A stretch of DNA of 64,000 nt from Papaver somniferum (lineage: Eukaryota; Streptophyta; Magnoliopsida; Ranunculales; Papaveraceae), in contig NC_039362.1 in NCBI RefSeq assembly GCF_003573695.1, forward strand, positions 198,688,585 to 198,752,584. The letters are read 5' to 3'. The notes below the pieces were generated by a model. That model was not told where the DNA came from, searched no databases, and saw only the letters and a program-made list of their open reading frames with translations. The translations under genes were made by a program, and so were the position numbers. This document shows positions 34,492 to 46,189 of the stretch, one piece after another. Each line of letters begins with the position of its first letter. Positions within the stretch are counted from its first letter, which is position 1.

Positions 34492-35812
34492 CCAAGGCAA
34501 TGGAGGAAGCTATTTACGCAACATAAATGGGTAACTATTTCATTTAATTATATAATTCACCTAATCGCTGCTTTTGCAGAGTTTTAAATTATTTGAATGA
34601 TTGTCTTAATTATTTGTTATTCAGTTTGATAGGTTATGCTTGGTTTAATCTCTTGATAATCTATGCTTAAGGTTTACAAATAATGTTTGAGAATATGTAT
34701 GATTGATAGTGAATTAAAGATAAAAGAGGACTTAAGAATTGAATAGAGTTTTGAAATATTTATCATTTAATTTTGCATAATAGTGGAATCTAGTGTCTTG
34801 GTTACCTCTCGCACCCATTGTTAATATTTTTGTATATATAATTTTATCAAATCTTTAAATTTAATCTTCACAAGTCCGAGAGTTTGAACCTCATTACTAC
34901 AACATCATTAAAAATCATTATCATAAGGCGCGGCTACACTTCTGGTGAAAGTGTGGAGGCTTTAGAGCAACCTGATTGGTCGATTAAAAGAGGACCGGTC
35001 AAGCATGGGCGTGGCTACACTTCTGGTGAAACTGTGGCGGCTTTAGAGCGACCTGATTGGTCGATGGGAAGTGGGGACGGCAAGTATGGGCCCAGCCACA
35101 AATTATGTGCGCGTGGATACTTTGAGGCGACACGATTGGTCGAGAGAAACAGGGTCTGTTTAGGAAGGGGCGTGGCCAATGACAAGTGGCACCAGTTGGC
35201 CTAAGGCATGGCTACGCCTCCCTTTGCTGCTGCGGATCCCTGTTTTCTGATTCTGGGAAAGTTTTTGCACCTGCTAATCCATAGCGGATTGATTACCTAG
35301 TTCGCCTAGGCTTAATTTCGACAAGCAAGATCTGATATACTGCGTGAGGCGCAAAACCATAACTTCTGCAAGTTAGTCAGGGAAATTGATTGAACTCTAT
35401 GTGTTGACACAGAGTTCTTTTAAGTTCATTGCCAGAGAGCAGCATGCTTTTCTTATTGAATATTTTATGCAAAGACCTTATCCTTGATATTTGGAAATTC
35501 GTGCTACTCTGCTGCGAGCGAAAAAAAATCGTCATGCCATATCAACATTAATGGTTCAGCCGGAGAACATAGCATAGAAGGCATTCAAAGGAACTTATAT
35601 TAAGTGAATATAGGCGAGGCGCAAATTTACAGAACATTTGGGATGGTTGCTACATTCGCCAGTCTGGATAAATTTCATGTAATATATTGAACGAATCAAT
35701 AAATATACTGGTGGAGAGGTTAGCACTCACGACACCGTTTCCTTACAGAGTGACGTCACATTAGATGTAAGGTTTTACGATTTCAACCCTAAGCTAAAAA
35801 CCACCATCAATA

Positions 35813-36053
35813 TTAAGTCCCCATCTTAGTACGTAACAACGGCGTTGTTGCGGGGTAAGCATGAGATGGTGACATACAAGAGTAAAATCGAAAGGACAAG
35901 ACGTGAAGAGATTTCCGAGGAAATTCAACTAACCTTTAGCGGAAGGCATGAGGAATCCGTGATCCCTGTACTGGTGGTTTTGCATAAATTCGGTTTGGCC
36001 GTGGGGTATTGGCATCAGCGTTGCAGCTATGGCTATTGATCATCAGAGGTGAC
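35813..36053 (-). other. D internal region, fragment next to its 3' LTR
   Basis: In D's orientation this is the 3' end of the internal region. A purine-rich aagatggggactt (minus strand, 35814-35826) adjoins the LTR and is the likely polypurine tract. No gene is seen. gtgac at 36049-36053 is the target duplication of C. Confidence 0.7.
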
Positions 36054-37963
36054 TGATGAGTGCTAAAAAGTGCATATTTCTATATATTTTTCTTGGCATT
36101 TAACTCATCTTTTGTGCATTAATTCTACATTTTATCCCATATTATGTATTTTCATTGTTTTCAAGAATAAATATTTTTCTTACTTAATTTTGCATTTTTA
36201 GGTAATAAATAAAGTCCGGATGACTTGCGGAGCGGAAAAGAGCTGAAGAGTGGTGAAAAGCCGGAAGAAATTACGCAAGGAAGCCGCGAAGAACGTTGTG
36301 CACAAAACCAAGAGGCTAGGAATGGTCTTGAAGAAAAAGAATTGTCCTTAAAGAAGATATGGGCTTGGCATACCCAAGGCCCAAAACCCTTACTCAAACA
36401 CATTTCCACTATCCAAGCCCGTCTCGGATTTCAGCCGTCAGATCGAAGCATTTCAGCATCCTACGGTCGCTCCATCATCGCACATCAAACTCCGAAGCCC
36501 CCGCTTTACATCGCAACGCCCATCTCCATCTTGGGTCGTCCGTTTTGCTACATCCCTCATCCGACGGTCGCTCCACGCTTACCTCCGTATCACCGTTGGA
36601 TCCACCTACCATCTTCACATCGACGCGTTTCCTCACAAATCATCACCCTTGCCACACCCGCTCAACACCCTAACTTCCAAACCCATCGACCTCAAGCCAA
36701 ACACTCCCTTCTCCCCAAACTGTCGACCTCTTCTTCTCCCCCAAACTTCCTCTCTTCCATCACCTGCAACTCCTTCACCATCATGCCCCGACATTACCAG
36801 ACCTCGAGCTCCATCACACCTTCTTCCCCGACCATCACAGAAACACATCAACCCACTTCCCTGGTTCTTTCTATCTTTTCTTAGCATCTACAAACCCTAT
36901 ATGATACAAACAAGAAAGGCAGAGCTGAGAGGTTCAGTTACAGTGGAGAAGACGACCAAATTGGAGCGTTGTTCGAGTTGACAGGAGCAAGTGGAGCATG
37001 GGTCAGCGCTCAATTGCAAAGGAGAAACGAATTCAGAGGGTACGATGAGTTTTCCCCAATTTCCCAAGAACCCTAATTTTATCAAATTTGGGGAAAATGC
37101 TTGTAAACCCTAATTGAATGTTTTGGGTATAAATAGAGATGAAGGGTGAATGTTAGAATGATCTCTGGACTAGCCAGTAGACATTTGTTCTGTTTGATTG
37201 CAATTCCAATTTCAGTTCTTCTTATGCAGTTAACAGTGAATGTGTGCATGTTGTTTTCCATTATCTTGAATGTTGAATGTTGCTTGAATTATCACACTTA
37301 ATGAATGTTATTGTTGTTTACAAGTTTAGCATGAGCTAAACTGCATTAGGCTAAGGCTCAGTTGAAGCCTTATGCACTGTCAAATGACAAGTTGCTAGGA
37401 TAGTTAACTCCTTGCCCTGTTTTGCTTGAGCATTGGGAAGAGATTAATGCTCATAGTGCCTGTGATTGATTGTTCTTTCAAAAGACAGTCAATGCTAGGG
37501 GCAAACTAGTGAGCAAATTAGTTTTTCCTCCCATTCTAGATGTATGCATAGGATTTTCAACTCAACCTAGAAATATGTTGTTTGATTAGGACACAAGGTG
37601 GATTCTAAGCCTTGGCTTAACCACAAATCCTTTGCAATCACTTATAATTTCAGTTCTATTTTGTTCCCTGCTAAATTTACCTTCCTTCACTGTTTTTCTT
37701 GCATTTTGAAGTTGTTGTGCACTGAAATCAGTGCACAAACTCCCCCTGCCCTTGGCTCACAGCCTTGGTTCATGCCATTTGCCCTCTTTGTTTCACTGCC
37801 ACTATAACATTGTGATCTTGCATCTTGTTTCACATCATCTGCCAGCATAGTTTAACTTCTTGTATGCTTCCACTACCTGTGGACTAACCCCTACTCATCC
37901 CTATACTATAAAGCTTGGCCTTGTATACTTGCAAGTTTTGTGTGCAACCCCATTTTCACACCA
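36054..37963 (+). repeat. C 5' LTR
   Basis: It begins TGATGAGTGCTAAAAAGTGC and ends CCCCATTTTCACACCA. TATA box at 37128-37136. Hairpin ATTGATTGT/ACAGTCAAT with an 11-nt loop at 37465-37493. A 219-codon frame at 36225-36884 lies upstream of the TATA box. Confidence 0.95.
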
Positions 37964-37969
37964 AGTTTT

Positions 37970-37986
37970 TGGCGCCGCTGCCGGGA
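37970..37986 (+). other. Primer-binding site of element C (tRNA-Asp type)
   Basis: TGGCGCCGCTGCCGGGA starts six bases after the LTR end and differs from the tRNA-Asp complement at two positions. Confidence 0.88.
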
Positions 37987-39119
37987 AGCTGGCTGCCATA
38001 TTTTTGAAGTTTTCATTGCTGTTCCGTCTCCTTGTTGTGGCCTTGTTGTGCTTGAAGCTGTCTCCTGAGATCATTGCAATCTTGTTCACTTGCAGGTGCT
38101 GTTGGAGCTGGTGCTATGAGAAGTTGCCTGACCCTGGTGCAGCTGCTGTTGCTGAAGCTGTTGCCCCTGCTATTGTTGCAGCTGCCCTTGCTGGAGCTGC
38201 TGGGCTGCTATTGCTGAAGTTGTTCCTGTTGCTCTGCTGCTGAACTGAACTGCTGCTAGTGCTTCTTCTGTTGCTGGAGTTGTGCTGTATTTTTGTTGTT
38301 GCTGTTGCTGTACTGAGTTGCTGCTGCTGCTGTTATTGCTGGAGCTGGTGAACCAAGCCTGCTGCTGCCAAGCCAAAGCAACTGGGCTGCCAACTGAAGC
38401 TGCTGGGCTCTGCCTTCTACTGGTGGGCTTGTACTTCTCTGAACTGGGCTTCACCAACTTCAACTGAACTGGGCTTGCCAAGTGCTGCTGGGCACTGCCT
38501 TCTTCTGTTGCTGGGCTCGTGGTCTTCTGTGAGCTGGGCTTCGTTGCTGCTGCTGCTGGGCTCTGTTCCACCTGTTGTTGCTGGGCTTGAGCGTGAGCTG
38601 CTAAGGACGATCCTAAAGCCCAACTGGGCTGTGCAACTAAAAGGGGACCAAAAGCCTATTTTTGGGCTTCCCTCCAAAAATCAAGTAAGCCTAACCCATG
38701 AGTTAACCCACTTGGGCCTCATTTAAATTCAAATTCGGGCTTGTAATAATTAATTTAATTATTTAGTTGGGATTGTAATAATTTTTATTTTTCCTTTATT
38801 TTCTTTTTCTTTTTCTTTGGGACTGTAATTATTTATTTTTTTTGTCTTTATTTTTCTTTTATTTTTTCTTTTTCTTTTTCATTTTCTTTTATGGGCTTGT
38901 CTTAATTATTATTATTGTTTTTATTTTCTTTTATGGGTTGTGCTAATTTATGCTAGGTTTAGTTCAAAATTTTTTTCCAAAGCCCAATTTTAAACCAAAA
39001 ACCAAAATCCCTTGTTAGTCCAACACCCATTCAAAACCAAATCTTCGTAACCCTTGTGGGCCAAATTGTTTCCGATTGCTCCGTCTGACCAACATGTTAG
39101 TTGAGGTACCTACAAGGAC
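37987..39119 (+). other. C leader, non-coding
   Basis: It is CTG-rich (38097-38600), which creates 80-130-codon Leu- or Ser/Gln-rich frames on both strands; these are composition artefacts. The palindrome AGCCCAACTGGGCT is at 38617-38630. T-rich low-complexity sequence (38780-38960) precedes gag. Confidence 0.7.
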
Positions 39120-42100
39120 ATGATTGTGACCTACAGAGACCAAACAAACAGACTTGTTAGAATTAATCAAGAAGAACCTATCGAAATTCTGAGTTCTGAG
39201 GTAGACAGCCCAGATCAAACCGAAACAATGGGAGAACCCCGTACCCTCAAGGATTATATGTACCCAACTAGAGCCAGTCAACCTTCTTGTATTGTGCTAA
39301 CCGAGGATAATGGCCATTATGAGCTGAAATCGAGCACAATACAGATGCTTCCTATTTTTAGAGGTGTTGAGAATGAAAACCCTTACCACCACGTGAGAGA
39401 ATTCGAGGAAATTTGTGGAACTCTGCGTTTCACTCAAATGTCCGACGAAACCCTAAAGTTAAGGCTCTTTCCTTTCTCCCTGAAAGATAAGGCAAAGGCC
39501 TGGCTTTATGCTTTACAGCCTCAATCCATCATGACATGGGATGACCTCATAAAGGAGTTTTTCAAAAAGTTTTTCCCGAATCACAAGACTGCGACAATTC
39601 GTCAAAGTCTGAATAGATTTGTGCAATTAGAGGGTGAGACCTTAGCTAGATACCTGGAGAGATTCAATTAATTATTGCTCCAATGTCCCCATCATGGTTT
39701 TGAAAAATGGAAACTTGTGCAAATTTTGTATGAGGGTCTAGATGTGTCCACCCGAACAACGGTTGAGTCGATGTGCAATGGTCTATTCGTAGACAAAACT
39801 GCTGATGCGTCTTGGGACTTCTTGATTGAAGTAGCTGAAAAGACGCAACAGTGGGAATCCATCCGTGAACCCAGAAAGACTACATCCGAAGCTAAGGCTT
39901 TTAGGATTGAAGCAGATTTCGAGGGAAGAGCAAACATGGCATCAATAGTTAGGAGATTAGAAGAGTTAGAACTACATAAAAATTCAAAACCTTCCACCAC
40001 TACTCTCCGAGAACATGTCGCTTCGTCTGTATGTGCCGCTTGTAACGATCCCAACCATCAATTCCAAAATTGCCCCGATTTGCTTGCAGTCCAGGAATCT
40101 AGGCTTGAACAGGCACATGCCATGTTTCAAAAACAAGAGCATAATCCCTATTCACAGACCTACAATCCAGGATGGAGAAACCACCCTAACTTTTCATGGT
40201 CCAAAGGACCCACTCAGGGAGGACCATCTCAACCCAATCAGAGCTATCAAAACAATCAGGGATCTCAGAACAATCAAGGTTATCAATATCCTAGGAACCC
40301 TCAACAACAATCAAACTCTCAACAACAATCATATCCTCAACACAATACCGACAAGAGATTATCCGCCCTATAGGAGATGGTCCAGAGTCTGGTGCAAGGT
40401 CAGAAAAATCTTGATCAAAAGATGGGTCAACTCTGCGATTCCATGAGCGAGAGAGAAAAGGGTACACTTCCTAGCCAACCCCAACAAAATCCAAAGAGGA
40501 TATTTCAAACAGGCACAACATCCTGCACTGAAACCTCACCCGATCAAGTCCATGCCATTACCACCCTCCGAAGTGGTAAAGTCATCGAGAACAACGTGGG
40601 CGAACCTAATGAATCTGATACAAATTCCACGCTGTCTCCACAACCCCAGAAAACCAAAGAATCTGAACAAGTTGGAAATCCTGACAATTCTACTGCTGTG
40701 AATGTCCCTTTGCCAACTCATTCTCCTGTTGCCCCATTTCCTCAAAGATTGATCTATCAACAGAAAAGTACCCATTATAATGAGATGTTAGATCTGTTCA
40801 AGAGAGTCAACATCAACATTCCTTTTCTTGAAGCAATTAGGCAAATCCCGGCATATGCCAAATTCCTCAAAGACTTGTGTACTCAAAAGCGCAAGCTCAA
40901 TGTGCACAAACGTGCTTTCTTAGCTGAACAGGCGAGTTCCATCATTCTGAACAAAACTCCACCCAAGTTTAGGGATCCAGGATGTCCAACAATTTCTTGC
41001 ACTATAGGAGAACACACGATCAATAAAGCGTTATTAGACCTAGGTGCAAGTGTTAACCTTCTGCCATATTCTGTTTATGAGCAGTTAGGTCTTGGGGAGT
41101 TGAAGCCAACATCTATCACTCTACAACTGGCAGACCGATCTGTCAAGATTCCTCGTGGAGTGGTCGAAGACGTTTTGATCAAGGTTGACAAATTCTATTT
41201 TCCCGTAGACTTCATTGTCTTAGACACTCAACCTGTACAAAACCCAGACTGTCACATTCCTGTCATCTTAGGACGTCCTTTCTTGGCTACGTCCAACGCA
41301 ATCATTAATTGTCGTAATGGAGTGTTGAAACTGTCTTTTGGCAACATGACGGTAGAATTGAATGTGTTCGATATTAGTCAACAACCTGTGAATCTTGATG
41401 ATGATGATGTGCATGAAGTTAATATGATTGAAGGATTAATACAAGATTCGTTGACTAACATTCTATCCGTCGACCCCTTTCAAGCATGTATGGAGAACTT
41501 TAACTCAGATTCCTATGATGATGCATACTGTAGTGACGTCCTATCTCTGCTCGAATCTGTACCTCAAATGGACGTCACTGAAAGAAGATATGAAGTGGAA
41601 CCACCCTTACTCTCTGATTCCAAGCTCATTCCATCCATTGTTGAGCCACCCAAGCTTGAATTGAAAACATTGCCTAGTACGTTGAAGTACGCATTCCTAG
41701 GTTCTTCTGATACTTACCTGTCATTATTTCATCATGTTTAGACACGGAACAGGAAAGTAAGCTTTTAGAAGTACTTAAGGAACACAAAGAGGCCTTAGGA
41801 TGGACCATCTCAGACCTCAAAGGAATAAGCCCCACCATTTGCATGCACCACATTAATCTCGAAGAGAATGCCAAACCATCTAGGGAAATGCAAAGGAGAC
41901 TTAATCCTAACATGAGAGATGTAGTCAAAGGAGAAATCCTGAAACTACTTGATGCGGGTATCATATACCCAATACCAGATAGTAAATGGGTTAGTCCCAT
42001 TCAAGTTGTGCCTAAGAAGTCAGGCATTACTGTAGTTCAGAACGACAAGAATGAGTTAGTCCCTTCACGTACAACCACAGGATGGCGAGTATGTATCGAC

Positions 42101-44552
42101 TACAGAAAGTTGAACACAGTAACTAGGAAGGATCACTTCCCGCTCCCTTTCATAGACCAAATGCTAGAACGTGTGTCTGGACACAGTCACTACTGTTTTC
42201 TAGATGGCTTTTCCGGTTATAACCAAATTCACATTGCACCAGAAGATCAGGAAAAAACTACGTTCACGTGTCCCTTTGGGACATTTGCTTATAGACGCAT
42301 GCCCTTTGGGTTGTGTAATGCACCTGCTACTTTTCAGCGATGCATGATGAGCATTTTTTCTGACATGATAGATAGTTTTCTCGAGATCTTCATGGATGAT
42401 TTCTCCGTGTTCGGTTCTTCGTTTGATAAATGTTTAAGACATCTTACCCTTGTGCTGTCCAGATGTAAGAAAAGGAACCTTGTTCTAAATTGGGAAAAGT
42501 GCCATTTTATGGTGAATTCAGGAATAGTTCTAGGACACATCATCTCGGAAAAAGGCATTGAAGTAGATAAAGCTAAAGTAGACCTCATCCGACATTTACC
42601 AAAACCCCGCTCTGTGAGGGAAATTCGATCATTTTTAGGTCATGCTGGTTTTTACCGGCGATTCATCAAAGACTTTAGCAAAATCTCAAGACCTCTGTGT
42701 AGTCTACTCGCCAAAGATGTTACCTTCAATTTCGATGATGCTTGTGTGAAAGCTTGGGAGGAATTAAAAACTCTTCTCACCGCCGCTCCTATAGTCCGAC
42801 CACCCAACTGGGAACTACCGTTTGAACTCATGTGTGATGCCTCTGATTATGCTGTTGGTGCTGTTTTAGGACAGCGTGTTGATAGACTACCATACGTGAT
42901 ATACTACGCTAGCAAAACCCTTAATGATACTCAACTCAATTACACAACTACCGAGAAGGAATTGCTTGCTGTCGTTTTCGCATTAGACAAGTTTAGATCT
43001 TATCTCATAGGATCTAAGATCATCATATACACTGACCATGCGGCTTTGAAGTATCTTCTTTCCAAGAAGGATGCTAAGCTCGCCTTATCGATGGATACTC
43101 TTATTACAGGAATTCGATCTCGAAATCCGTGATAAGAAAGGTTGTGAGAATGTGGTTGCTGATCATTTGTCTATATTAACCATTGAGTCTATTGATGAGT
43201 CCATGCTAATCAGAGAATCATTTCCTGATGAGCAATTGATGTCTGTATCAGACCTCCCTTGGTTTGCCGACATTGTTAACTACCTCGCTACAGGTAGAAT
43301 GCCCTCACGTTGGTCGAGACAAGACCGCTATAAGTTCTTGGCTGAAGTTAAACATTTCCTTTGGGATGACCCATATTTGTTTAAGTACTGCCCGGACCAA
43401 ATCATTAGGAGATGTGTCCCCAACACTGAACAGAAATATGTGATATCTTTCTGTCATGACCAAGCATGTGGAGGCCATTTCAGTGCCAAGAAAACCGCTG
43501 CAAAGATCTTGCAGTGTGGATTCTATTGGCCATCATTGTTCAAGGATTGCCATGATTATTGTGTTGCTTGTGAACGCTGTCAAAAGCTAGGAAGCATTTC
43601 GAGGAGAAACATGATGCCATTGAACCCCATTTTGATTGTGGAGATTTTTGATGTTTGGGGGATCGACTTCATGGGTCCATTCCCTATTTTTGACGGTAGA
43701 TTGTACATCCTAGTCGCAGTTGATTACGTTTCTAAGTGGGTAGAAGCCATAGCAACCAGAACAAATGACCACAAGGTGGTGCTTTCATTTCTAAAGGAAA
43801 ACATATTTGCACGTTTTGGTACCCCTAGAGCTATCATCAGTGATGGCGGTTCACATTTTCGTAACAAGTACTTTGAGTCTTTAGTACGCAAGTATGGCAT
43901 AACTCACAAGATTGCTACTCCGTACCACCCTCAGACTAGTGGACAAGTGGAAGTTTCTAATAGGGAGATTAAGCACATTCTGGAGAAGACGGTCAACCCG
44001 TCCAGGAAAGATTGGTCATTGAGATTGAATGATGCTTTGTGGGCCTATAGAACAGCTTATAAGACACCAATTGGCATGTCCCCCTATCGTCTAGTGTATG
44101 GAAAGCCGTGCCATCTACCTGTGGAATTAGAACATCGTGCCTACTGGGCAATCAAAGAGCTGAACTTCTCTCTGGACGAAGCTGGAATTCAAAGGAAACT
44201 TCAACTCAACGAGTTGGAAGAATTGAGAAATGAGGCTTATGACAGTGCCAAGTTATATAAGCAGAAGATGAAGATGTTTCATGATAAGCGTATTCTGCGC
44301 AAATCCTTCACTCCTGGTCAGAAAGTTTTGCTGTATGACTCCCGGTTACATCTTTTTCCGGGAAAACTGCGTTCCAGATGGAAGGGTCCGTTCCTAGTAC
44401 GCACAGTTTACCCTCATGGAGCTGTGGAGCTAGAAGATGTCTCCAACAAGAACATTTTCAAAGTCAATGGGCAGAGATTGAAGCCATTCCTTGAACCATT
44501 CCCACCCGACATTGAAACAACCAACCTGGAGGACCCGGTCTATGTGGACTAA
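39120..44552 (+). pseudogene. Athila-type gag-pol polyprotein: gag, protease, reverse transcriptase, RNase H, integrase
   Basis: Gag occupies 39120 to about 40700: a capsid region (RLFPFSLKDKAKAWL, YLERFN), a CCHC knuckle (CAACNDPNHQFQNC), a Gln/Asn-rich stretch and the Athila hallmark TLRSGK. The protease has LLDLGASVNLLPYS and VILGRPFL (about 41030-41290). Reverse transcriptase follows (about 41900-42600; VCIDYRKLN, FMDDF at the catalytic site), then RNase H ([34 protein letters not shown]). Integrase (about 43430-44330) has an HHCC finger, DFMGPFP, SDGGSHF and the downstream Glu in [10 protein letters not shown]. The frame is broken by stops at 39669-39671 and 40371-40373 and by frame changes near 41715 and 43080, so no full polyprotein can be made. 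Its role would be reverse transcription and integration of the element. Confidence 0.95.
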
Positions 44553-46035
44553 ACTGGTCCACTCTTTCCCTAAATAACCAAAAAGTTTTCCAAATGTTTC
44601 CCTAAAAACCAAAATTTTTCTTTTTCCCATCAAAAACAAATGTTTTTCTCCCATAAAAACCAAAGTTTTCCAAAAGTTTCCCTAAAAACCAAAATTTTTC
44701 TTTTTCCCATCAAAACCAAATGTCTCCCGACAAAACCAAATTTTTCCAAAAAGTCCAATCCCATTAAACACCAAATTTTCTTGTAGATAATGTGTTAGTT
44801 AAATTTCCTTTTGTATATATTTTGTGCTCATCCATTGTGACTCCTAATATGATGGATTTTTGCCTTGAATAACGGAGTTCTAATATTGCTTTCGCCGAAA
44901 TCGGGTATTCTCTTTCCTTTTTCTCTACTCAACATGATCCTCTTAATATGTTGTATTATAATTTTGTTCATATTTTGAAACATTGAGGACAATGTTTAGT
45001 TTAGGTTTGGGGGTGAAAAGTAGATACTTTGATAATATGCCATAATTGAAAACAAGAACTCCTTCTTTTTGAAAAAAATGAAAAATGAAAATAAAAAATA
45101 AAAAATTGAAAAAAAACATAAAAATGGAGCTCATTTACCTTGAAATGTTGACTCTTGTGCAAATATATAATTATTAGGAGTCTTAGTCTAGATATTTAGG
45201 CACCCTGATTCTAGCACAATTCACATAGTGATAAGAAATTTGCACGCGCACGATCTACCAATACATGTATAGCCTCGATCTTCAAGGTGTTTGATAGGAA
45301 GTCACGATTGCCAATCACTTTAGAATACTGAACGAAACTTGACTAGCTTGTTCTTTGGTTGGTTGGGATAGAAGGTGGAGGTTACATTAAGAAAGACAAC
45401 CATCGAATTTAACTGGGTGCATCAAAAAGGGCTACCTCTTGCAAAGTGTCATGTAATTTTTTGTTTCCTTTTGTATATGTATCAAAAGTATTGCTTGTTC
45501 AAAAAAAAAAAACAAAAAAAATCAAAAAAAATCAAAAAAAAAAAAATGAAAAAAATGAAAAATCAATCAAGTATTTATCAATTCCATCCTCTCTTGTTCC
45601 AAAAATAAAAGAGAGTAGTCAATGTAAATAAGAGTCATGTAAAGAGTCATTTTGTTGTTTCATTGTAATAAGCAAGGAAGGGTGTATGCCATTGATGTAC
45701 AACGCGAGTAATTGTGAAATACCTCCTACTCATTCACAATTCTCGTAAAGTCCGGACAGCTAGCTAGATTTCGACCTTGGTTCTTAGCCTGAGAAACTAT
45801 CTCTTGGTGATTAGTAGTCATAACATCCGATCTTTCTTTACACATGTGTAGATACACTTTACACTCTTATCACATGTCTTTATTTGTTATCAGTGCTAGG
45901 ATTGTGCCTTCGATAGCTAGATTGACATCTCCATTTTGCTGTGAGCTTAAACTGACTTGCACATGTCACATTTGATGGAATCTGAGCTTATATTTTGACC
46001 TAGAACTTTGTAGGTACGTTCTAAGCAAACCTTCA
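44553..46035 (+). other. C 3' non-coding block with internal AGGA hairpin
   Basis: An 80-bp unit built on caaagttttcc...ctttttcccatcaaaa is repeated about twice (44580-44740). The internal hairpin AAACATTG/CAATGTTT around AGGA is at 44978-44997, followed by ggtttgggggtg (45004-45015). The remaining 1 kb matches B and E at the DNA level with no shared reading frame; A runs lie at 45500-45546. Confidence 0.7.
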
Positions 46036-46189
46036 CGAGACTTCAACTCGTCCACTAGGGACACTTAGTGGTTTAAAAGGCTTAGTGCATATGCTAAATG
46101 CATTCGAGAGACCAGCGACAGTGGTATAGGTAGGATTTCCTTAGTTTTGTTTTACTTGAGGACAAGTAAAATTCAGGTTTGGGGGTAGT
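46036..46189 (+). promoter_or_regulatory. Twin hairpins, AGGA hairpin and polypurine tract of element C
   Basis: CGAG/CTCG (46036-46050), CCACTA/TAGTGG with loop GGGACACT (46052-46071), TTTTACTTG/CAAGTAAAA around AGGA (46150-46171), then caggtttgggggtagt (46174-46189) abutting the LTR. Confidence 0.78.

Larger units (their letters stand above)
20229..34923 (+). mobile_element. Element A: Athila-like non-autonomous LTR retrotransposon, carrying element B in its 3' LTR
   Basis: Its TSD is TAAGG at 20224-20228 and 34924-34928. Layout: 5' LTR 20229-21803 (1575 bp), tRNA-Asp-like primer-binding site at 21807, leader, decayed accessory coding region 22894-24610, internal AGGA hairpin and PPT-like tract (24765-24804), non-coding block, twin hairpins, PPT (26051-26065), 3' LTR 26066-27211 plus 34497-34923 (1573 bp). 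The LTRs are nearly identical. There is no protease, reverse transcriptase or integrase. It shares its accessory frame with E and its 3' RNA module with B, C and E, although its LTR sequence is a different family. Confidence 0.92.
26066..34923 (+). repeat. A 3' LTR, split by element B
   Basis: Segments are 26066-27211 and 34497-34923. It starts TGACAGACAC, one change from the 5' LTR start. TATA box is at 26788-26797. The second piece picks up gcaatggaggaagc exactly after B's duplicated ccaag. Confidence 0.95.
16729..35812 (-). repeat. D left LTR (3' LTR in element sense), in three pieces
   Basis: Pieces are 16729-17361, 18996-20228 and 34924-35812, interrupted by a solo LTR and by element A (each insertion adds one TSD copy). 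It starts TGTTTATGGG and ends ...accaccatcaata. TATA lies on the minus strand (complement of ctatttatac, 17100-17109). The middle piece holds the 50-bp tandem array. No gene is seen; short frames such as 16905-17096, 18993-19229 and 34884-35204 are chance. Confidence 0.9.

Noticed and set aside
36633..36887. Minus-strand Gly/Arg-rich 84-codon frame
   Set aside because: It is a shadow of the CT-rich LTR of element C with no counterpart in the matching 3' LTR frame.
37860..38726. 127- and 133-codon frames on both strands in the C leader
   Set aside because: Same triplet-composition artefact, located between the primer-binding site and gag.
44943..45134. Phe-rich minus frame as a membrane peptide
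   Set aside because: It is the complement of an A-rich simple sequence after the internal PPT-like tract of C.
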